A DNA stretch of 64,000 bases, taken from CAXBMB01 sp052078155 (lineage in GTDB: Bacteria; Pseudomonadota; Alphaproteobacteria; Kiloniellales; DSM-21159). The stretch spans positions 186,001 to 250,000 of the forward strand of contig JBQJBP010000001.1 in the NCBI GenBank assembly GCA_052078155.1, written 5' to 3'. Under the pieces are notes generated by a model. It worked only from the letters and a program-made list of their open reading frames with translations. It was not told where the DNA came from and ran no database searches. Each line of letters begins with the position of its first letter. Within the stretch, counting starts at the first letter, position 1. Of this stretch, positions 24,907 to 32,586 are shown piece after piece. The position numbers were made by a program, and so were the translations under genes.

Positions 24907-25677
24907 GTGGGTTCCGTGAAGAAGCACTTTGCCCCCCTGGCTCTGTTTGCCCTCCTTTTCAGTGGATCTGCCGGTCAGGTGGCAGAGGCCGCCCAGCCCG
25001 TGGATCTGGAACTGGTCCTGGCTGTTGATTCTTCTTCTTCCGTCACCTCCTGGGAGTTTGAGCTTCAGATGCGCGGTCTGGCGGAAGCCTTCCGGGCCTC
25101 TGATGTGCAGCATGCCATCGCTTCAACAGGTGAATTGGGGATTGCGGTATCTCTGGTGCAGTGGTCCGGTCGGGACAAACAGGTGCTGGCTGTGGATTGG
25201 GGACAGATCAACGATTCAGCCACGGCCCATGCCTTTGCCGATCGCATCGACAACACACCGCGACTGGTCACCGGCGGCAGCACAGCCATTGGATCCGCCA
25301 TGCTTTTCTCCCAGGCATTGATTGAACGAAATGCCTTTCAGGGACGTCGCAAGGTGATCGACATTTCCGGCGACGGGCGCACCAATCAGGGCATACAGTC
25401 CAAGTTGGCACGGGACCGGCTGGTCTCTTCAGGCATCACCGTGAATGGCCTGACCATTCTCAACGAAGACCCCAGCGTGGATGGGTACTATCTGCGGTAT
25501 GTGGTTGGGGGAATGGCGGCGTTTGTTCTGACCGCCAAAGACTACAAGGATTTCGCCCGAGCGATTCGGCAAAAGCTGGTGCGCGAAATTGGCGGCCCGC
25601 CCATGGTTGAAGGGCCAGGCCCGGAAGACTCGGGGGAAGAGCCCCGGCGCTTCGTGGTTCTTTTGCCAGCGTCCTGA
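24907..25677 (+). CDS. Secreted von Willebrand factor A-like protein, DUF1194 type
   Basis: A 256-residue exported protein. A signal peptide (KKHFAPLALFALLFSGSAGQVAEA) precedes a vWA-like domain starting VDLELVLAVDSSSSVTSWEF, with the metal-site D-S-S-S pattern, and continuing with GSTAIGSAM and IDISGDGRTNQG. This composition fits the DUF1194 family, found mainly in alphaproteobacteria and of unknown function. A second GTG at 24916 (VKKHFAP) is an equally good start and gives a cleaner signal peptide. A TATAGT box at 24903-24908 lies so close that the transcript could start at or near 24916. The C-terminus is acidic (GPGPEDSGEEP). Confidence 0.85.
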   Translation: MGSVKKHFAPLALFALLFSGSAGQVAEAAQPVDLELVLAVDSSSSVTSWEFELQMRGLAEAFRASDVQHAIASTGELGIAVSLVQWSGRDKQVLAVDWGQINDSATAHAFADRIDNTPRLVTGGSTAIGSAMLFSQALIERNAFQGRRKVIDISGDGRTNQGIQSKLARDRLVSSGITVNGLTILNEDPSVDGYYLRYVVGGMAAFVLTAKDYKDFARAIRQKLVREIGGPPMVEGPGPEDSGEEPRRFVVLLPAS

Positions 25678-25823
25678 TTTCCAGATCACGGAACCTGCTA
25701 CCCTTCCTGTTACACTCCTGGTCGGGACGCCTCTATGGCGGGTGCTGGCTGGTGTTATGGCACCTAAAAGCCCCATGGGATTACCGGGAAGAGAGAAAAT
25801 TGCAGCTCAGGTAAAAAAGGGCC

Positions 25824-25852
25824 TTGCCAAGCTGGGCCGTCGCCTCTATCTC
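25824..25852 (+). promoter_or_regulatory. Promoter of the first tRNA-Glu gene
   Basis: TTGCCA at 25824-25829 and TATCTC at 25847-25852 are separated by exactly 17 bases, 27 bases before the tRNA. The same arrangement (TTGCCA, 17 bases, TATGTC) stands before the second copy at 26078-26106, which supports both. Confidence 0.65.
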
Positions 25853-25879
25853 TCTGCCCCACGCCAGAACGGCCTCAGC

Positions 25880-25955
25880 GTCCCCATCGTCTAGAGGCCT
25901 AGGACATCAGCCTTTCACGCTGAAGACACGGGTTCGACTCCCGTTGGGGACGCCA
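25880..25955 (+). tRNA. tRNA-Glu (anticodon TTC), copy 1
   Basis: A 76-base tRNA including an encoded CCA end. The acceptor stem GTCCCCA pairs with TGGGGAC (25945-25951); the anticodon loop CTTTCAC carries TTC (glutamate); the T arm contains GGTTCGACTCC. It is identical base for base to the second copy at 26133. It supplies Glu-tRNA for translation and, with GatCAB, possibly for Gln-tRNA synthesis. Confidence 0.97.
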
Positions 25956-25969
25956 TTCTGGCTTTGCAA

Positions 25970-25996
25970 CAAGCGCTCCTTCCGGGGCGCTTTTGT
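25970..25996 (+). terminator. Terminator after tRNA-Glu copy 1
   Basis: AAGCGC pairs with GCGCTT around a loop, followed by TTGTTGTTTT. It begins 15 bases after the tRNA, so the two tRNA genes appear to be separate transcripts. Confidence 0.8.
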
Positions 25997-26077
25997 TGTT
26001 TTAAGGCTGGGACATTGCTCCTCTCTTAGCGGGGGGCAGCTTTGTCGATTTTTGACAGGTCAAAAGACAAAAGGGGC

Positions 26078-26106
26078 TTGCCAAGCAGGGCCATCGCCTC
26101 TATGTC
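26078..26106 (+). promoter_or_regulatory. Promoter of the second tRNA-Glu gene
   Basis: TTGCCA at 26078-26083, a 17-base spacer and TATGTC at 26101-26106. The upstream block from about 26072 is a near copy of the block from about 25818, so the promoter was duplicated together with the tRNA. Confidence 0.65.
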
Positions 26107-26132
26107 TCTGGCCCACGCCAGAAGGTCACGAC

Positions 26133-26208
26133 GTCCCCATCGTCTAGAGGCCTAGGACATCAGCCTTTCACGCTGAAGACACGGGTTCGACTCCCGTTGG
26201 GGACGCCA
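26133..26208 (+). tRNA. tRNA-Glu (anticodon TTC), copy 2
   Basis: Identical over all 76 bases to the copy at 25880, including the encoded CCA. Acceptor stem GTCCCCA / TGGGGAC, TTC anticodon in CTTTCAC. The two genes are 253 bases apart and form a tandem duplication of promoter plus tRNA. Confidence 0.97.
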
Positions 26209-26224
26209 TCTTCCTGGCAAAACA

Positions 26225-26257
26225 AAAAAGCGCTCCCGGGTTGGGGGCGCTTTTTGT
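26225..26257 (+). terminator. Terminator after tRNA-Glu copy 2
   Basis: AAAAAGCGC pairs with GCGCTTTTT around CTCCCGGGTTGGGG. The symmetric A and T runs would also allow it to end the minus-strand MFS gene transcript that finishes at 26332. Confidence 0.88.
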
Positions 26258-26331
26258 TTGTGCAGCCAGGGAGGCATCCGGAAGATTGCCTGTTGGCTCG
26301 CGAAGGTGATCTGACAGAAGGCAGTCCCGGA

Positions 26332-27717
26332 TCAGGCCGGGGCTTTTTCTTTTTCAGGACTGCTGTTCCCGGCTGCGTCAGTCGGTTCTCCTGCAGCGGC
26401 TTCTTCGGCGGCAGCTTCTTCTTCTGCCAGTTCTTCGGCGATTTCCTCTGCGACCTCTTCTGCCACGGCTTCAGCCAGGGGCGAGGTGCGCGCCGGCATG
26501 GCCACATAAGGCCCTTGTTCGTCCAGTGGTACAGCGGCACGGCGGGTCATGCGGAAGATGGCAAAGGCCGCCAGGAAGGCATGCAGGATCGCCAGATACC
26601 AGAAAAAGCCGTCACTGCCGATCAGGCCCATCAGGCTGGAGGAGGACAGGGGGCCGATGATGTACCCGACGCCGTAAACCGTGACCAAACCGGCAGAGGC
26701 AGCCACCATCTGTTCTGGTTTCAGCTGGTCATTGGTATGGGCAATGGCAAGAGAGTAGAGCGGCAGCACCATGCCGCCGTAGAGGGCAACACAGCCCATC
26801 AGAACCCAGGGCGACAGACCACCCAGGTAGATCCCGGCAACCGGAAAGACAGTGGCCAGCATACAGACCAGCAGGATGACCTTGCGTCGGTCAAACTTGT
26901 CAGACAACCGGCCGATGGGATACTGCAGCAAAGCGCCACCGACCGTGGGGGCTGCCATCAAAAAGGTGATTTCCCCGAGGGTCAGTCCCACCTGCTGACC
27001 ATAGACCGCGCCCAGATTGAAAAGTCCACCCAAGGCCATTCCGGCCCCGATGGAGGCCAGCACGCCCAGTGGAGAGGTGATATAGAGCTTCTTCAGGGAC
27101 ATGCCCTCTGTAGCCTCAAACCGGGGGGCCGGATTTGAGCTGAGCAACAGAGGAACCAGCGCCAGCGACAGGGCAATGGAGGCGAAAATGAACAGGGAAA
27201 TGTTGGTTGGCGGCGCGACGTTCAAGACCATTTGGCCCGCCACATAGCCCAGATAGTTGAGCAACATGTAGATGGACAGCAGCGTGCCGCGGGTTTCGTT
27301 GCTGGAACTGTCGTTTAGCCAGCTTTCAGCCACCACATAAAGAGCCGCCAGGCAAAAGCCGGTAACAAACCGCATGGCGCCCCAGGTGTAAGGGTCAACC
27401 ACCAGGCCGTGGATCAGCGAGGCAACGGACGCCACGGAGGCCAGCGCAGCAAAGACCCGAACATGGCCAACTGTGCGCAACAGCCGCTCCACGTAAAGGG
27501 ATCCGACCAGGAAGCCGACCGAATAGCCGGCCATCACCACACCAATGATAAAGACCGGAAAGCCTTCAATATCTGCACGCAGAGACAGCAGGGTGTTGAG
27601 CAGGCTGTTGCTGAAGATCAGCATAGACATGCCCAGCAGCAGGGCCCAGGCCGTGGAAACGGACAGGATCGTCGGGTTGTTGTTCTTCCAGGCGGTGAGG
27701 CGGTCGCTTAGGGCCAT
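26332..27717 (-). CDS. MFS transporter (YcaD-like) with acidic Ala/Glu-rich tail
   Basis: A 461-residue major facilitator with about twelve hydrophobic segments. The first half contains GYSVGFLVGSLYVERLLRTVGHVRVF (loop 2-3 motif) and MRFVTGFCLAALYVVAESWLND, the second half GRLSDKFDRRKVI; together these resemble the YcaD/sugar-phosphate-permease-like branch, whose substrates are mostly unknown. After the last helix a cytoplasmic tail of about 60 residues is extremely rich in Ala and Glu (EEVAEEIAEELAEEEAAAEE) and may form a helix or coiled coil; this is unusual for the family. The ATG is at 27717. It is convergent with the tRNA genes. Confidence 0.88.
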   Translation of the reverse strand: MALSDRLTAWKNNNPTILSVSTAWALLLGMSMLIFSNSLLNTLLSLRADIEGFPVFIIGVVMAGYSVGFLVGSLYVERLLRTVGHVRVFAALASVASVASLIHGLVVDPYTWGAMRFVTGFCLAALYVVAESWLNDSSSNETRGTLLSIYMLLNYLGYVAGQMVLNVAPPTNISLFIFASIALSLALVPLLLSSNPAPRFEATEGMSLKKLYITSPLGVLASIGAGMALGGLFNLGAVYGQQVGLTLGEITFLMAAPTVGGALLQYPIGRLSDKFDRRKVILLVCMLATVFPVAGIYLGGLSPWVLMGCVALYGGMVLPLYSLAIAHTNDQLKPEQMVAASAGLVTVYGVGYIIGPLSSSSLMGLIGSDGFFWYLAILHAFLAAFAIFRMTRRAAVPLDEQGPYVAMPARTSPLAEAVAEEVAEEIAEELAEEEAAAEEAAAGEPTDAAGNSSPEKEKAPA

Positions 27718-28043
27718 AAGGTCTAATCCTGAAAAATAGGGACATTCCGGAAGTCGGGAATAGCCGGTCCCTTGAGTTTCAAAAAACTGGATTGGATAGG
27801 GTCTTGTTATGGCGGGCTCGGGTGGGAGCCGCTTAATCGGTCAGCCTCCGGGACTGCTGGAGAAGAAATTAGATCTGTCCGGTTTATCCTGCAGCAGCAA
27901 TCGCGACTCACCAAACTTTTTTCCTGTCGCTTCTGGGGTATTTGCCCTGCTATCAAGGGGTAAGCTAGGGGCGATGCCTTGGTCGCCCGCTCTAGCTAAT
28001 GGTGCCGGGGTAGTGCGTAGTAAGTCAAAGAAGGGGGGGAGCC
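27718..28043. other. Gap between the MFS gene and the cupin gene
   Basis: These 326 bases hold the divergent starts of the MFS and cupin genes. Short open frames are present but none has a recognisable product. No hairpin or repeat of the dispersed family was seen. Confidence 0.4.
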
Positions 28044-28349
28044 ATGACGGACGAAAAGAGTGCAGGAACAGCCAAAGGTCTGACCTACATTAAGAACGAT
28101 GTCACGGTGGTGACAGAATGGTCATTTCCCAAGAAGGGCGACAACACAGGCTGGCACACCCACGAACTGGATTACGTTGTGGTGCCGTTAACCGACGGCT
28201 TTCTGGAGATCAAAACGCCGGACGGGAAGACCACCAGAGCAGAACTGAAAACTGGCGTGCCCTACTACCGGGACAAGGGGGTAAAGCACGATGTGATCAA
28301 CGGCAGTGATCATCCCATGGCCTTCATTGAGGTTGAGATCCTGCCTTAG
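28044..28349 (+). CDS. Small cupin-domain protein
   Basis: A 101-residue single cupin barrel. The metal-binding first motif is visible as GWHTHELDYVVVPLTDGFLEI (H-x-H...E pattern) and the second as VPYYRDKGVKHDVIN (His). GGGGGGAG lies just upstream of the ATG. Single-domain cupins of this size include isomerases, ring-cleavage dioxygenases and sugar-binding proteins; the sequence does not discriminate. It stands alone between the MFS transporter and the IclR regulator. Confidence 0.85.
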   Translation: MTDEKSAGTAKGLTYIKNDVTVVTEWSFPKKGDNTGWHTHELDYVVVPLTDGFLEIKTPDGKTTRAELKTGVPYYRDKGVKHDVINGSDHPMAFIEVEILP

Positions 28350-28564
28350 AAGCGAATTACTTTTGGTGAACCCTTCAGGTGACAAGGCCTGAAGCCGTGG
28401 TTCTTATCGGTGAGCTGGCGGGGTATCTGCGGCCAGAGATCACTTGCAGATCACTTCTTACCAAATTGATTGTACTCATGAGATCTTTGTGAAAGAGGGG
28501 GGCGCTTAGAGTGTCTCGCCCTTTTACTGCCTGCTTTCCAGCACCCCGATCTGGCCGCTGTGAG

Positions 28565-29326
28565 TTATCCGCCCGCTTGTGCTGCTGCCTCCTGCAAAAG
28601 AGTGGCGGTTGATCCATCCAGTGAGGCATCAAACACACTGGCGGGGCCCAGGGCTGTGAGAGTTCCGACAATCTCGCCAAAGGCGTCAAACAACGGGGCA
28701 GACAGGGCGGATATGTTGTCCTGCAGGTCTCCTTCCACCTTTCCCAAACCAGCGCTGCGGGTTGCCTGAGCCAAATCCCTGATCTCGTTGCCAGTAAGGC
28801 TGCTGGAGGTGGTTTCCGTTTTCAGCAGCGCGGAGAGTTTGGTGTCGCTCTGATAAGCCAGAAAGACGCGCCCTGTTGCTGAGGTCAGCAAGGGAAGGCT
28901 GGAGCCAACCTGAACGTTGACGGTCACAGGACGCCGGGAATTCTCCCACCTGACGATGACGGGGCCGTGGTCGCCCCAGGCTGCGACAAAGCAGGTTTCT
29001 CCCAGAGTGTCGCGCAAACCGGGTAAGGCGCGGCACGCCTGCTCGATCACATCCTGTCGCCCCAGCGCGGCCGTTCCCAGACGCAGCGCAAAAGGTCCCA
29101 GATCGTAAGGTCCGCCTCTTTGATCCTGACTGACCATGCCCCAGTCCAGATAACTGGCCAGGTAGCGATGGGCTTTTGCTGCCGGCATCTCCGCCGCCGC
29201 AGCCAGATCTTTCAGCAGTAATGGCCCCGTTGAGTTTGCAAGGGCGGACAGCAATCTCATGCCCGTATCGACAGAGCCAATTCTCTGGCGGCTTTTGTCA
29301 CGCTTTGCAGGACTGGTCTGGGGCAT
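28565..29326 (-). CDS. IclR-family transcriptional regulator
   Basis: A 253-residue regulator. The N-terminal winged helix (about residues 15-75) reads GSVDTGMRLLSALANSTGPL then LKDLAAAAEMPAAKAHRYLASYLDWGMV, the typical IclR recognition helix. The C-terminal effector-binding domain (about 90-250) has GETCFVAAWGDHGPVIVRWE and the LPLLTSATGRVFLAY motif. It is divergent from the P450 gene with about 100 bases between start codons, so it very likely controls the P450 and itself. The effector is unknown. Confidence 0.92.
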   Translation of the reverse strand: MPQTSPAKRDKSRQRIGSVDTGMRLLSALANSTGPLLLKDLAAAAEMPAAKAHRYLASYLDWGMVSQDQRGGPYDLGPFALRLGTAALGRQDVIEQACRALPGLRDTLGETCFVAAWGDHGPVIVRWENSRRPVTVNVQVGSSLPLLTSATGRVFLAYQSDTKLSALLKTETTSSSLTGNEIRDLAQATRSAGLGKVEGDLQDNISALSAPLFDAFGEIVGTLTALGPASVFDASLDGSTATLLQEAAAQAGG

Positions 29327-29375
29327 GGGTGATCAGATCTCAAAAAATCAGAAAGACTCAGAGCAGAATTTATGG

Positions 29376-29396
29376 AATGATACTATTTGTAATCAT
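29376..29396. promoter_or_regulatory. Candidate IclR operator
   Basis: The imperfect palindrome AATGATACTATTTGTAATCAT (arms ATGATAC at 29377 and GTAATCAT at 29389) is in the AT-rich gap between the divergent IclR and P450 genes. Its place and symmetry suggest an operator; binding is inferred. Confidence 0.45.
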
Positions 29397-29426
29397 ATTA
29401 TACAATCCGTAATTAAAGTGACTCTC

Positions 29427-30698
29427 ATGCCCCCAGCTTCTGACAGCCCTCACGGTTCTTCTGCGATCGCTTCCGTCGATGTCACGGGTGAGGGGCTGGA
29501 CGTATCATCGTTTGATCTGACGGACCTGCCATCTGACTACATCGCCAATCCTTACCGCTACTTTGCGGCACTGCGACAGACGTCGCCGGTCCATCTCATG
29601 GCGGACGGCAGCTATCTGCTGACCCGTTACGCCGACATGGTGGCGGTGTATCGGGACCCGGATGTCTGGTCTTCAGATAAGAAGCAGGATTTCTGGCCGA
29701 AGTTCGGCGACAGTCCGCTGTATGAGCATCACACCACATCGGTGGTTTTTCGCGACCGGCCTGACCACACCCGCATCCGCGCTCTCTTCCAGTCGGCTTT
29801 TACCCGCAAGGCACTGGCTGCCCTGGAACCCCGCATTCATGAATTGGTGGACCATTATCTGGATAAACTGGCGGACAGAGGGGAAATGGATGTTGTCGCT
29901 GATTTTTCCTTCACGCTGCCGGTGGAGGTGGTGTCGATCATGCTGGGGGTGCCGGTGGAAGACCGCATCTTAATTCGGGACTGGGCGTTGCTCATTCTGG
30001 GCGGGCTGGAGCCCAAGTTAACACCCGAACAGTTTGCGGCAGGCAACAAGGCCGTCGAGGATTTTAAGGCTTATCTCAGAGATCTCATTGCCTATCGCAA
30101 AGCCAATCCAACCGATGGGCGCTCCGGCGAGATCCTGACTGCTCTGATCGAGGCGGAAGAAGGGGGCGAGCGCCTGACGGAGCTGGAACTGCTTCACCAG
30201 TGCATCTTTTTACTGAATGCCGGTCATGAAACCTCCACCAACATGATTTCTCACGGGGTGCACGAGCTTTTGCGCCGGCCTGACCAGATTGCCCGGTTGC
30301 GCGAAGAACCAAAGCTGATTGACCCCTGTGTGGAAGAAATCCTGCGCTATCAGGCCCCCATACAGATCAACAACAGGCGGGCGTTGTCAGCCACCACGCT
30401 GGGAGATGTCGCCCTACCCGAAGGGGCCCGGGTGCATCTGATGCTGGGGGCAGCCAACTGGGATCCGGCACAGTTTCCAGACCCGCAGATCTTTGACATT
30501 GCCCGCCAGCCCAACCGTCACCTTTCCTTTGGCCTCGGCATTCATATCTGTGCCGGAAATTCCCTGGCCCGCATTGAAGGGCGCATTGCTTTTGCCAAGC
30601 TGTTTGAGCGCTTTCCCTCCTTGACCCTCAGTGGTCCGGCAAAGCTGTCTAACCGTATTCGTTTCAGAGAAATCTCACACCTGCCGGTCAGCCTCTAA
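29427..30698 (+). CDS. Cytochrome P450 (bacterial soluble type)
   Basis: A 423-residue soluble P450 mono-oxygenase. The I-helix oxygen-activation motif AGHETS is at 265-270, the K-helix ExxR at Glu304-Arg307, and the heme loop LSFGLGIHICAGNSLAR holds the heme Cys375. Bacterial P450s of this layout hydroxylate small organic molecules with electrons from a ferredoxin and reductase, but no redox partner gene is adjacent. I start at the ATG at 29427; the longer frame upstream runs through the regulatory region and the IclR gene start. The substrate is unknown; control by the divergent IclR regulator is likely. Confidence 0.92.
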   Translation: MPPASDSPHGSSAIASVDVTGEGLDVSSFDLTDLPSDYIANPYRYFAALRQTSPVHLMADGSYLLTRYADMVAVYRDPDVWSSDKKQDFWPKFGDSPLYEHHTTSVVFRDRPDHTRIRALFQSAFTRKALAALEPRIHELVDHYLDKLADRGEMDVVADFSFTLPVEVVSIMLGVPVEDRILIRDWALLILGGLEPKLTPEQFAAGNKAVEDFKAYLRDLIAYRKANPTDGRSGEILTALIEAEEGGERLTELELLHQCIFLLNAGHETSTNMISHGVHELLRRPDQIARLREEPKLIDPCVEEILRYQAPIQINNRRALSATTLGDVALPEGARVHLMLGAANWDPAQFPDPQIFDIARQPNRHLSFGLGIHICAGNSLARIEGRIAFAKLFERFPSLTLSGPAKLSNRIRFREISHLPVSL

Positions 30699-30808
30699 CC
30701 CCTCCGGTTTTCATCGCCAGCAGCCAGATCGTGCATTGCGGATTGCTGCAGGCGGCCGGGGGTCTGTAGGCTGTTGCCTCGAAGACTCTGGTAAGGTGGG
30801 GAGGTGAC

Positions 30809-31636
30809 ATGAGCAGTGACGAACAACTGCAGCTGTTGAGAACACTGGTTCGGCATTCGCGTGAAGAGGCTGTCGCGCGCATTTACCGGGATTGGGAAAG
30901 TCGGGCGGAACGTCATCCCAATCCCTTTTGCCGCTACGGCCGTAAAGTCTTCAGCCAATCTGATGAAGATGGCTTGACCTTCGAAATTCTCCGCCGTCTT
31001 GGTCTGGACAAGGGCACCTTTGCCGAGCTGGGCGTTGGGGATGGCATGGAAAACAACAGTCTGGCGCTGCTGGCCCATGGCTGGAAAGGGTTTTGGATTG
31101 GCGGCGAAAATCTCGTCATCGAGCATCAGAATTCCAGCCGTCTGACCTTCCTGAAAGCCTTCATTGATCTGGATAACCTGGAGAGCCTCTTTGCGCGCGG
31201 ACTGGAGGCACTGTCAGTGACAGCACCGGACGTGGTGTCACTGGATCTGGATGGCAACGACTATCACTTTACCCAGCGATTGCTGGAGACCTTTGCCCAT
31301 CCCGCTGTTTTCATTGTGGAGTACAGCGCCCGTTTCGCTCCACCCCTTGAATACATCATGGACTATGATCCGCAGCATCGCTGGAACGGCGACTGGCACT
31401 GCGGCGCTTCACTGGTGTCCTATGCGAACCTCTTCAAAGAACACGGCTACTTCCTGGTCTGCTGTAACGCGGCCATGGGGGTAAATGCCTTCTTTGTGAA
31501 AGAAGAGCATCGCTCTTTCTTTCCGGAGGTTCCTGAAGATCTGCGGGAGATTTTTGTGCCGCCCAACTTCACTTTTCCAGGCAACAGCTATGGTCATCCG
31601 CTGACCAAAAGAACCATCAATCAGGTTATCCGCTGA
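30809..31636 (+). CDS. FkbM-like / Rossmann-fold methyltransferase-like protein
   Basis: A 275-residue soluble protein. A segment FSQSDEDGLTFEILRRLGL followed by GTFAELGVGDGMENNSLAL resembles the SAM-binding region of FkbM-type methyltransferases and related sugar-cluster proteins (E-L-G-x-G-D/E-G pattern). A later VVSLDLDGNDYHF strand with acidic residues would be the second Rossmann motif. The C-terminal half (NAAMGVNAFFVKEEHRSFFP) is not something I recognise. The ATG at 30809 follows GGGGAGG. It is 110 bases after the P450 gene on the same strand, but a functional link is not evident. Activity is inferred from motifs only. Confidence 0.6.
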   Translation: MSSDEQLQLLRTLVRHSREEAVARIYRDWESRAERHPNPFCRYGRKVFSQSDEDGLTFEILRRLGLDKGTFAELGVGDGMENNSLALLAHGWKGFWIGGENLVIEHQNSSRLTFLKAFIDLDNLESLFARGLEALSVTAPDVVSLDLDGNDYHFTQRLLETFAHPAVFIVEYSARFAPPLEYIMDYDPQHRWNGDWHCGASLVSYANLFKEHGYFLVCCNAAMGVNAFFVKEEHRSFFPEVPEDLREIFVPPNFTFPGNSYGHPLTKRTINQVIR

Positions 31637-31716
31637 TCACTGATTTCCTGGCGGAAGGCACAGAGGGCAGAAGGGGACCTGGACAGCCGGAAGATCGATT
31701 TGGCTTGCCCCGGTGA

Positions 31717-32496
31717 TCAGTCTTCACCTTCCGTTTCAATCTTGATGGTTTCCCCGCAATGCTTGCAGTGGACGGCATCCCGGTCATGCCGGGTCAGTCC
31801 GCAGCTTGAGCAGGTGTGGATTTGTTTGGCCGGGCGGAAGATGGACTGGGCCAGCCGCAGAAACAGGGCCACGCCGACAATCATCATGGCGATGGCCAGG
31901 AACTTGCCCATTTCCCCCACCAGCGTGATGTCGCCAAAGCCAGTGGTCGTCAGGGTCGCAACGGTGAAATATAGCGCGTCCAGATAGCTGTCGATGGCCG
32001 GGTTCTGGCCGAACTGGGTCAGAAAGACCATTGCAGTGGTGATGAATATGAAGACCGCCAGATTGATGCTGGCCACCACCACTTCCTCGTTTTCCTTGAA
32101 AAAGGACGTCTCTTTCCGGAGGTCCCGCAGCACGTGATAGGAATGAACCAGCCGCAGGGCTCTGAGGACCCGCAGGAAAGCCAGATGCTGGGCAAAGAAG
32201 GGGGCCAGCAGCAGGGACAGAATGACAACGATGTCGACCAGGCTGGAAAAGGACAGGATCAGGCGCCAGCGCATGGGGGCAATCCAGACGCGGGCCAGAA
32301 AATCCAGTAGGATCAATCCGCCGATGACCAGATCCACTGTCAGAATGGCCGGGTTCATTCCCAGCGGGGCGGTCACCACCAGAAAGGCAATGGTGACGAA
32401 GTCAAAGACGATCAGGCCGTAGCGAAACAGAGTTGCCCGGCGACTGCGTCCCACATAGAGGTGACGGATGGCATTGTGAAAGGCGCTGTCCGCCAT
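31717..32496 (-). CDS. Voltage-gated-type potassium channel with C-terminal zinc ribbon
   Basis: A 259-residue six-helix ion channel. The S4-like segment (FLRVLRALRLVHSYHVLR, about 108-124) has regularly spaced Arg and His. The pore loop is LTTTGFGDI with the selectivity filter TTGFGD at 184-189, a variant of TVGYGD. After S6 there is a short cytoplasmic tail with four Cys in two CxxC pairs (Cys229/232 and Cys244/247, HTCSSCGLTRHD and VHCKHCGE), a zinc-ribbon or rubredoxin-like knuckle that could make gating respond to metal or redox state. Potassium selectivity is a family inference. Confidence 0.85.
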   Translation of the reverse strand: MADSAFHNAIRHLYVGRSRRATLFRYGLIVFDFVTIAFLVVTAPLGMNPAILTVDLVIGGLILLDFLARVWIAPMRWRLILSFSSLVDIVVILSLLLAPFFAQHLAFLRVLRALRLVHSYHVLRDLRKETSFFKENEEVVVASINLAVFIFITTAMVFLTQFGQNPAIDSYLDALYFTVATLTTTGFGDITLVGEMGKFLAIAMMIVGVALFLRLAQSIFRPAKQIHTCSSCGLTRHDRDAVHCKHCGETIKIETEGED

Positions 32497-32586
32497 GCTG
32501 TATCTCTATGCTCCCAGGGATCAGACCGATCGAAACTTCAGGGCCCTTGATACCCGAGTTGGGGACCAAGACCAAGCAGAGGACTG

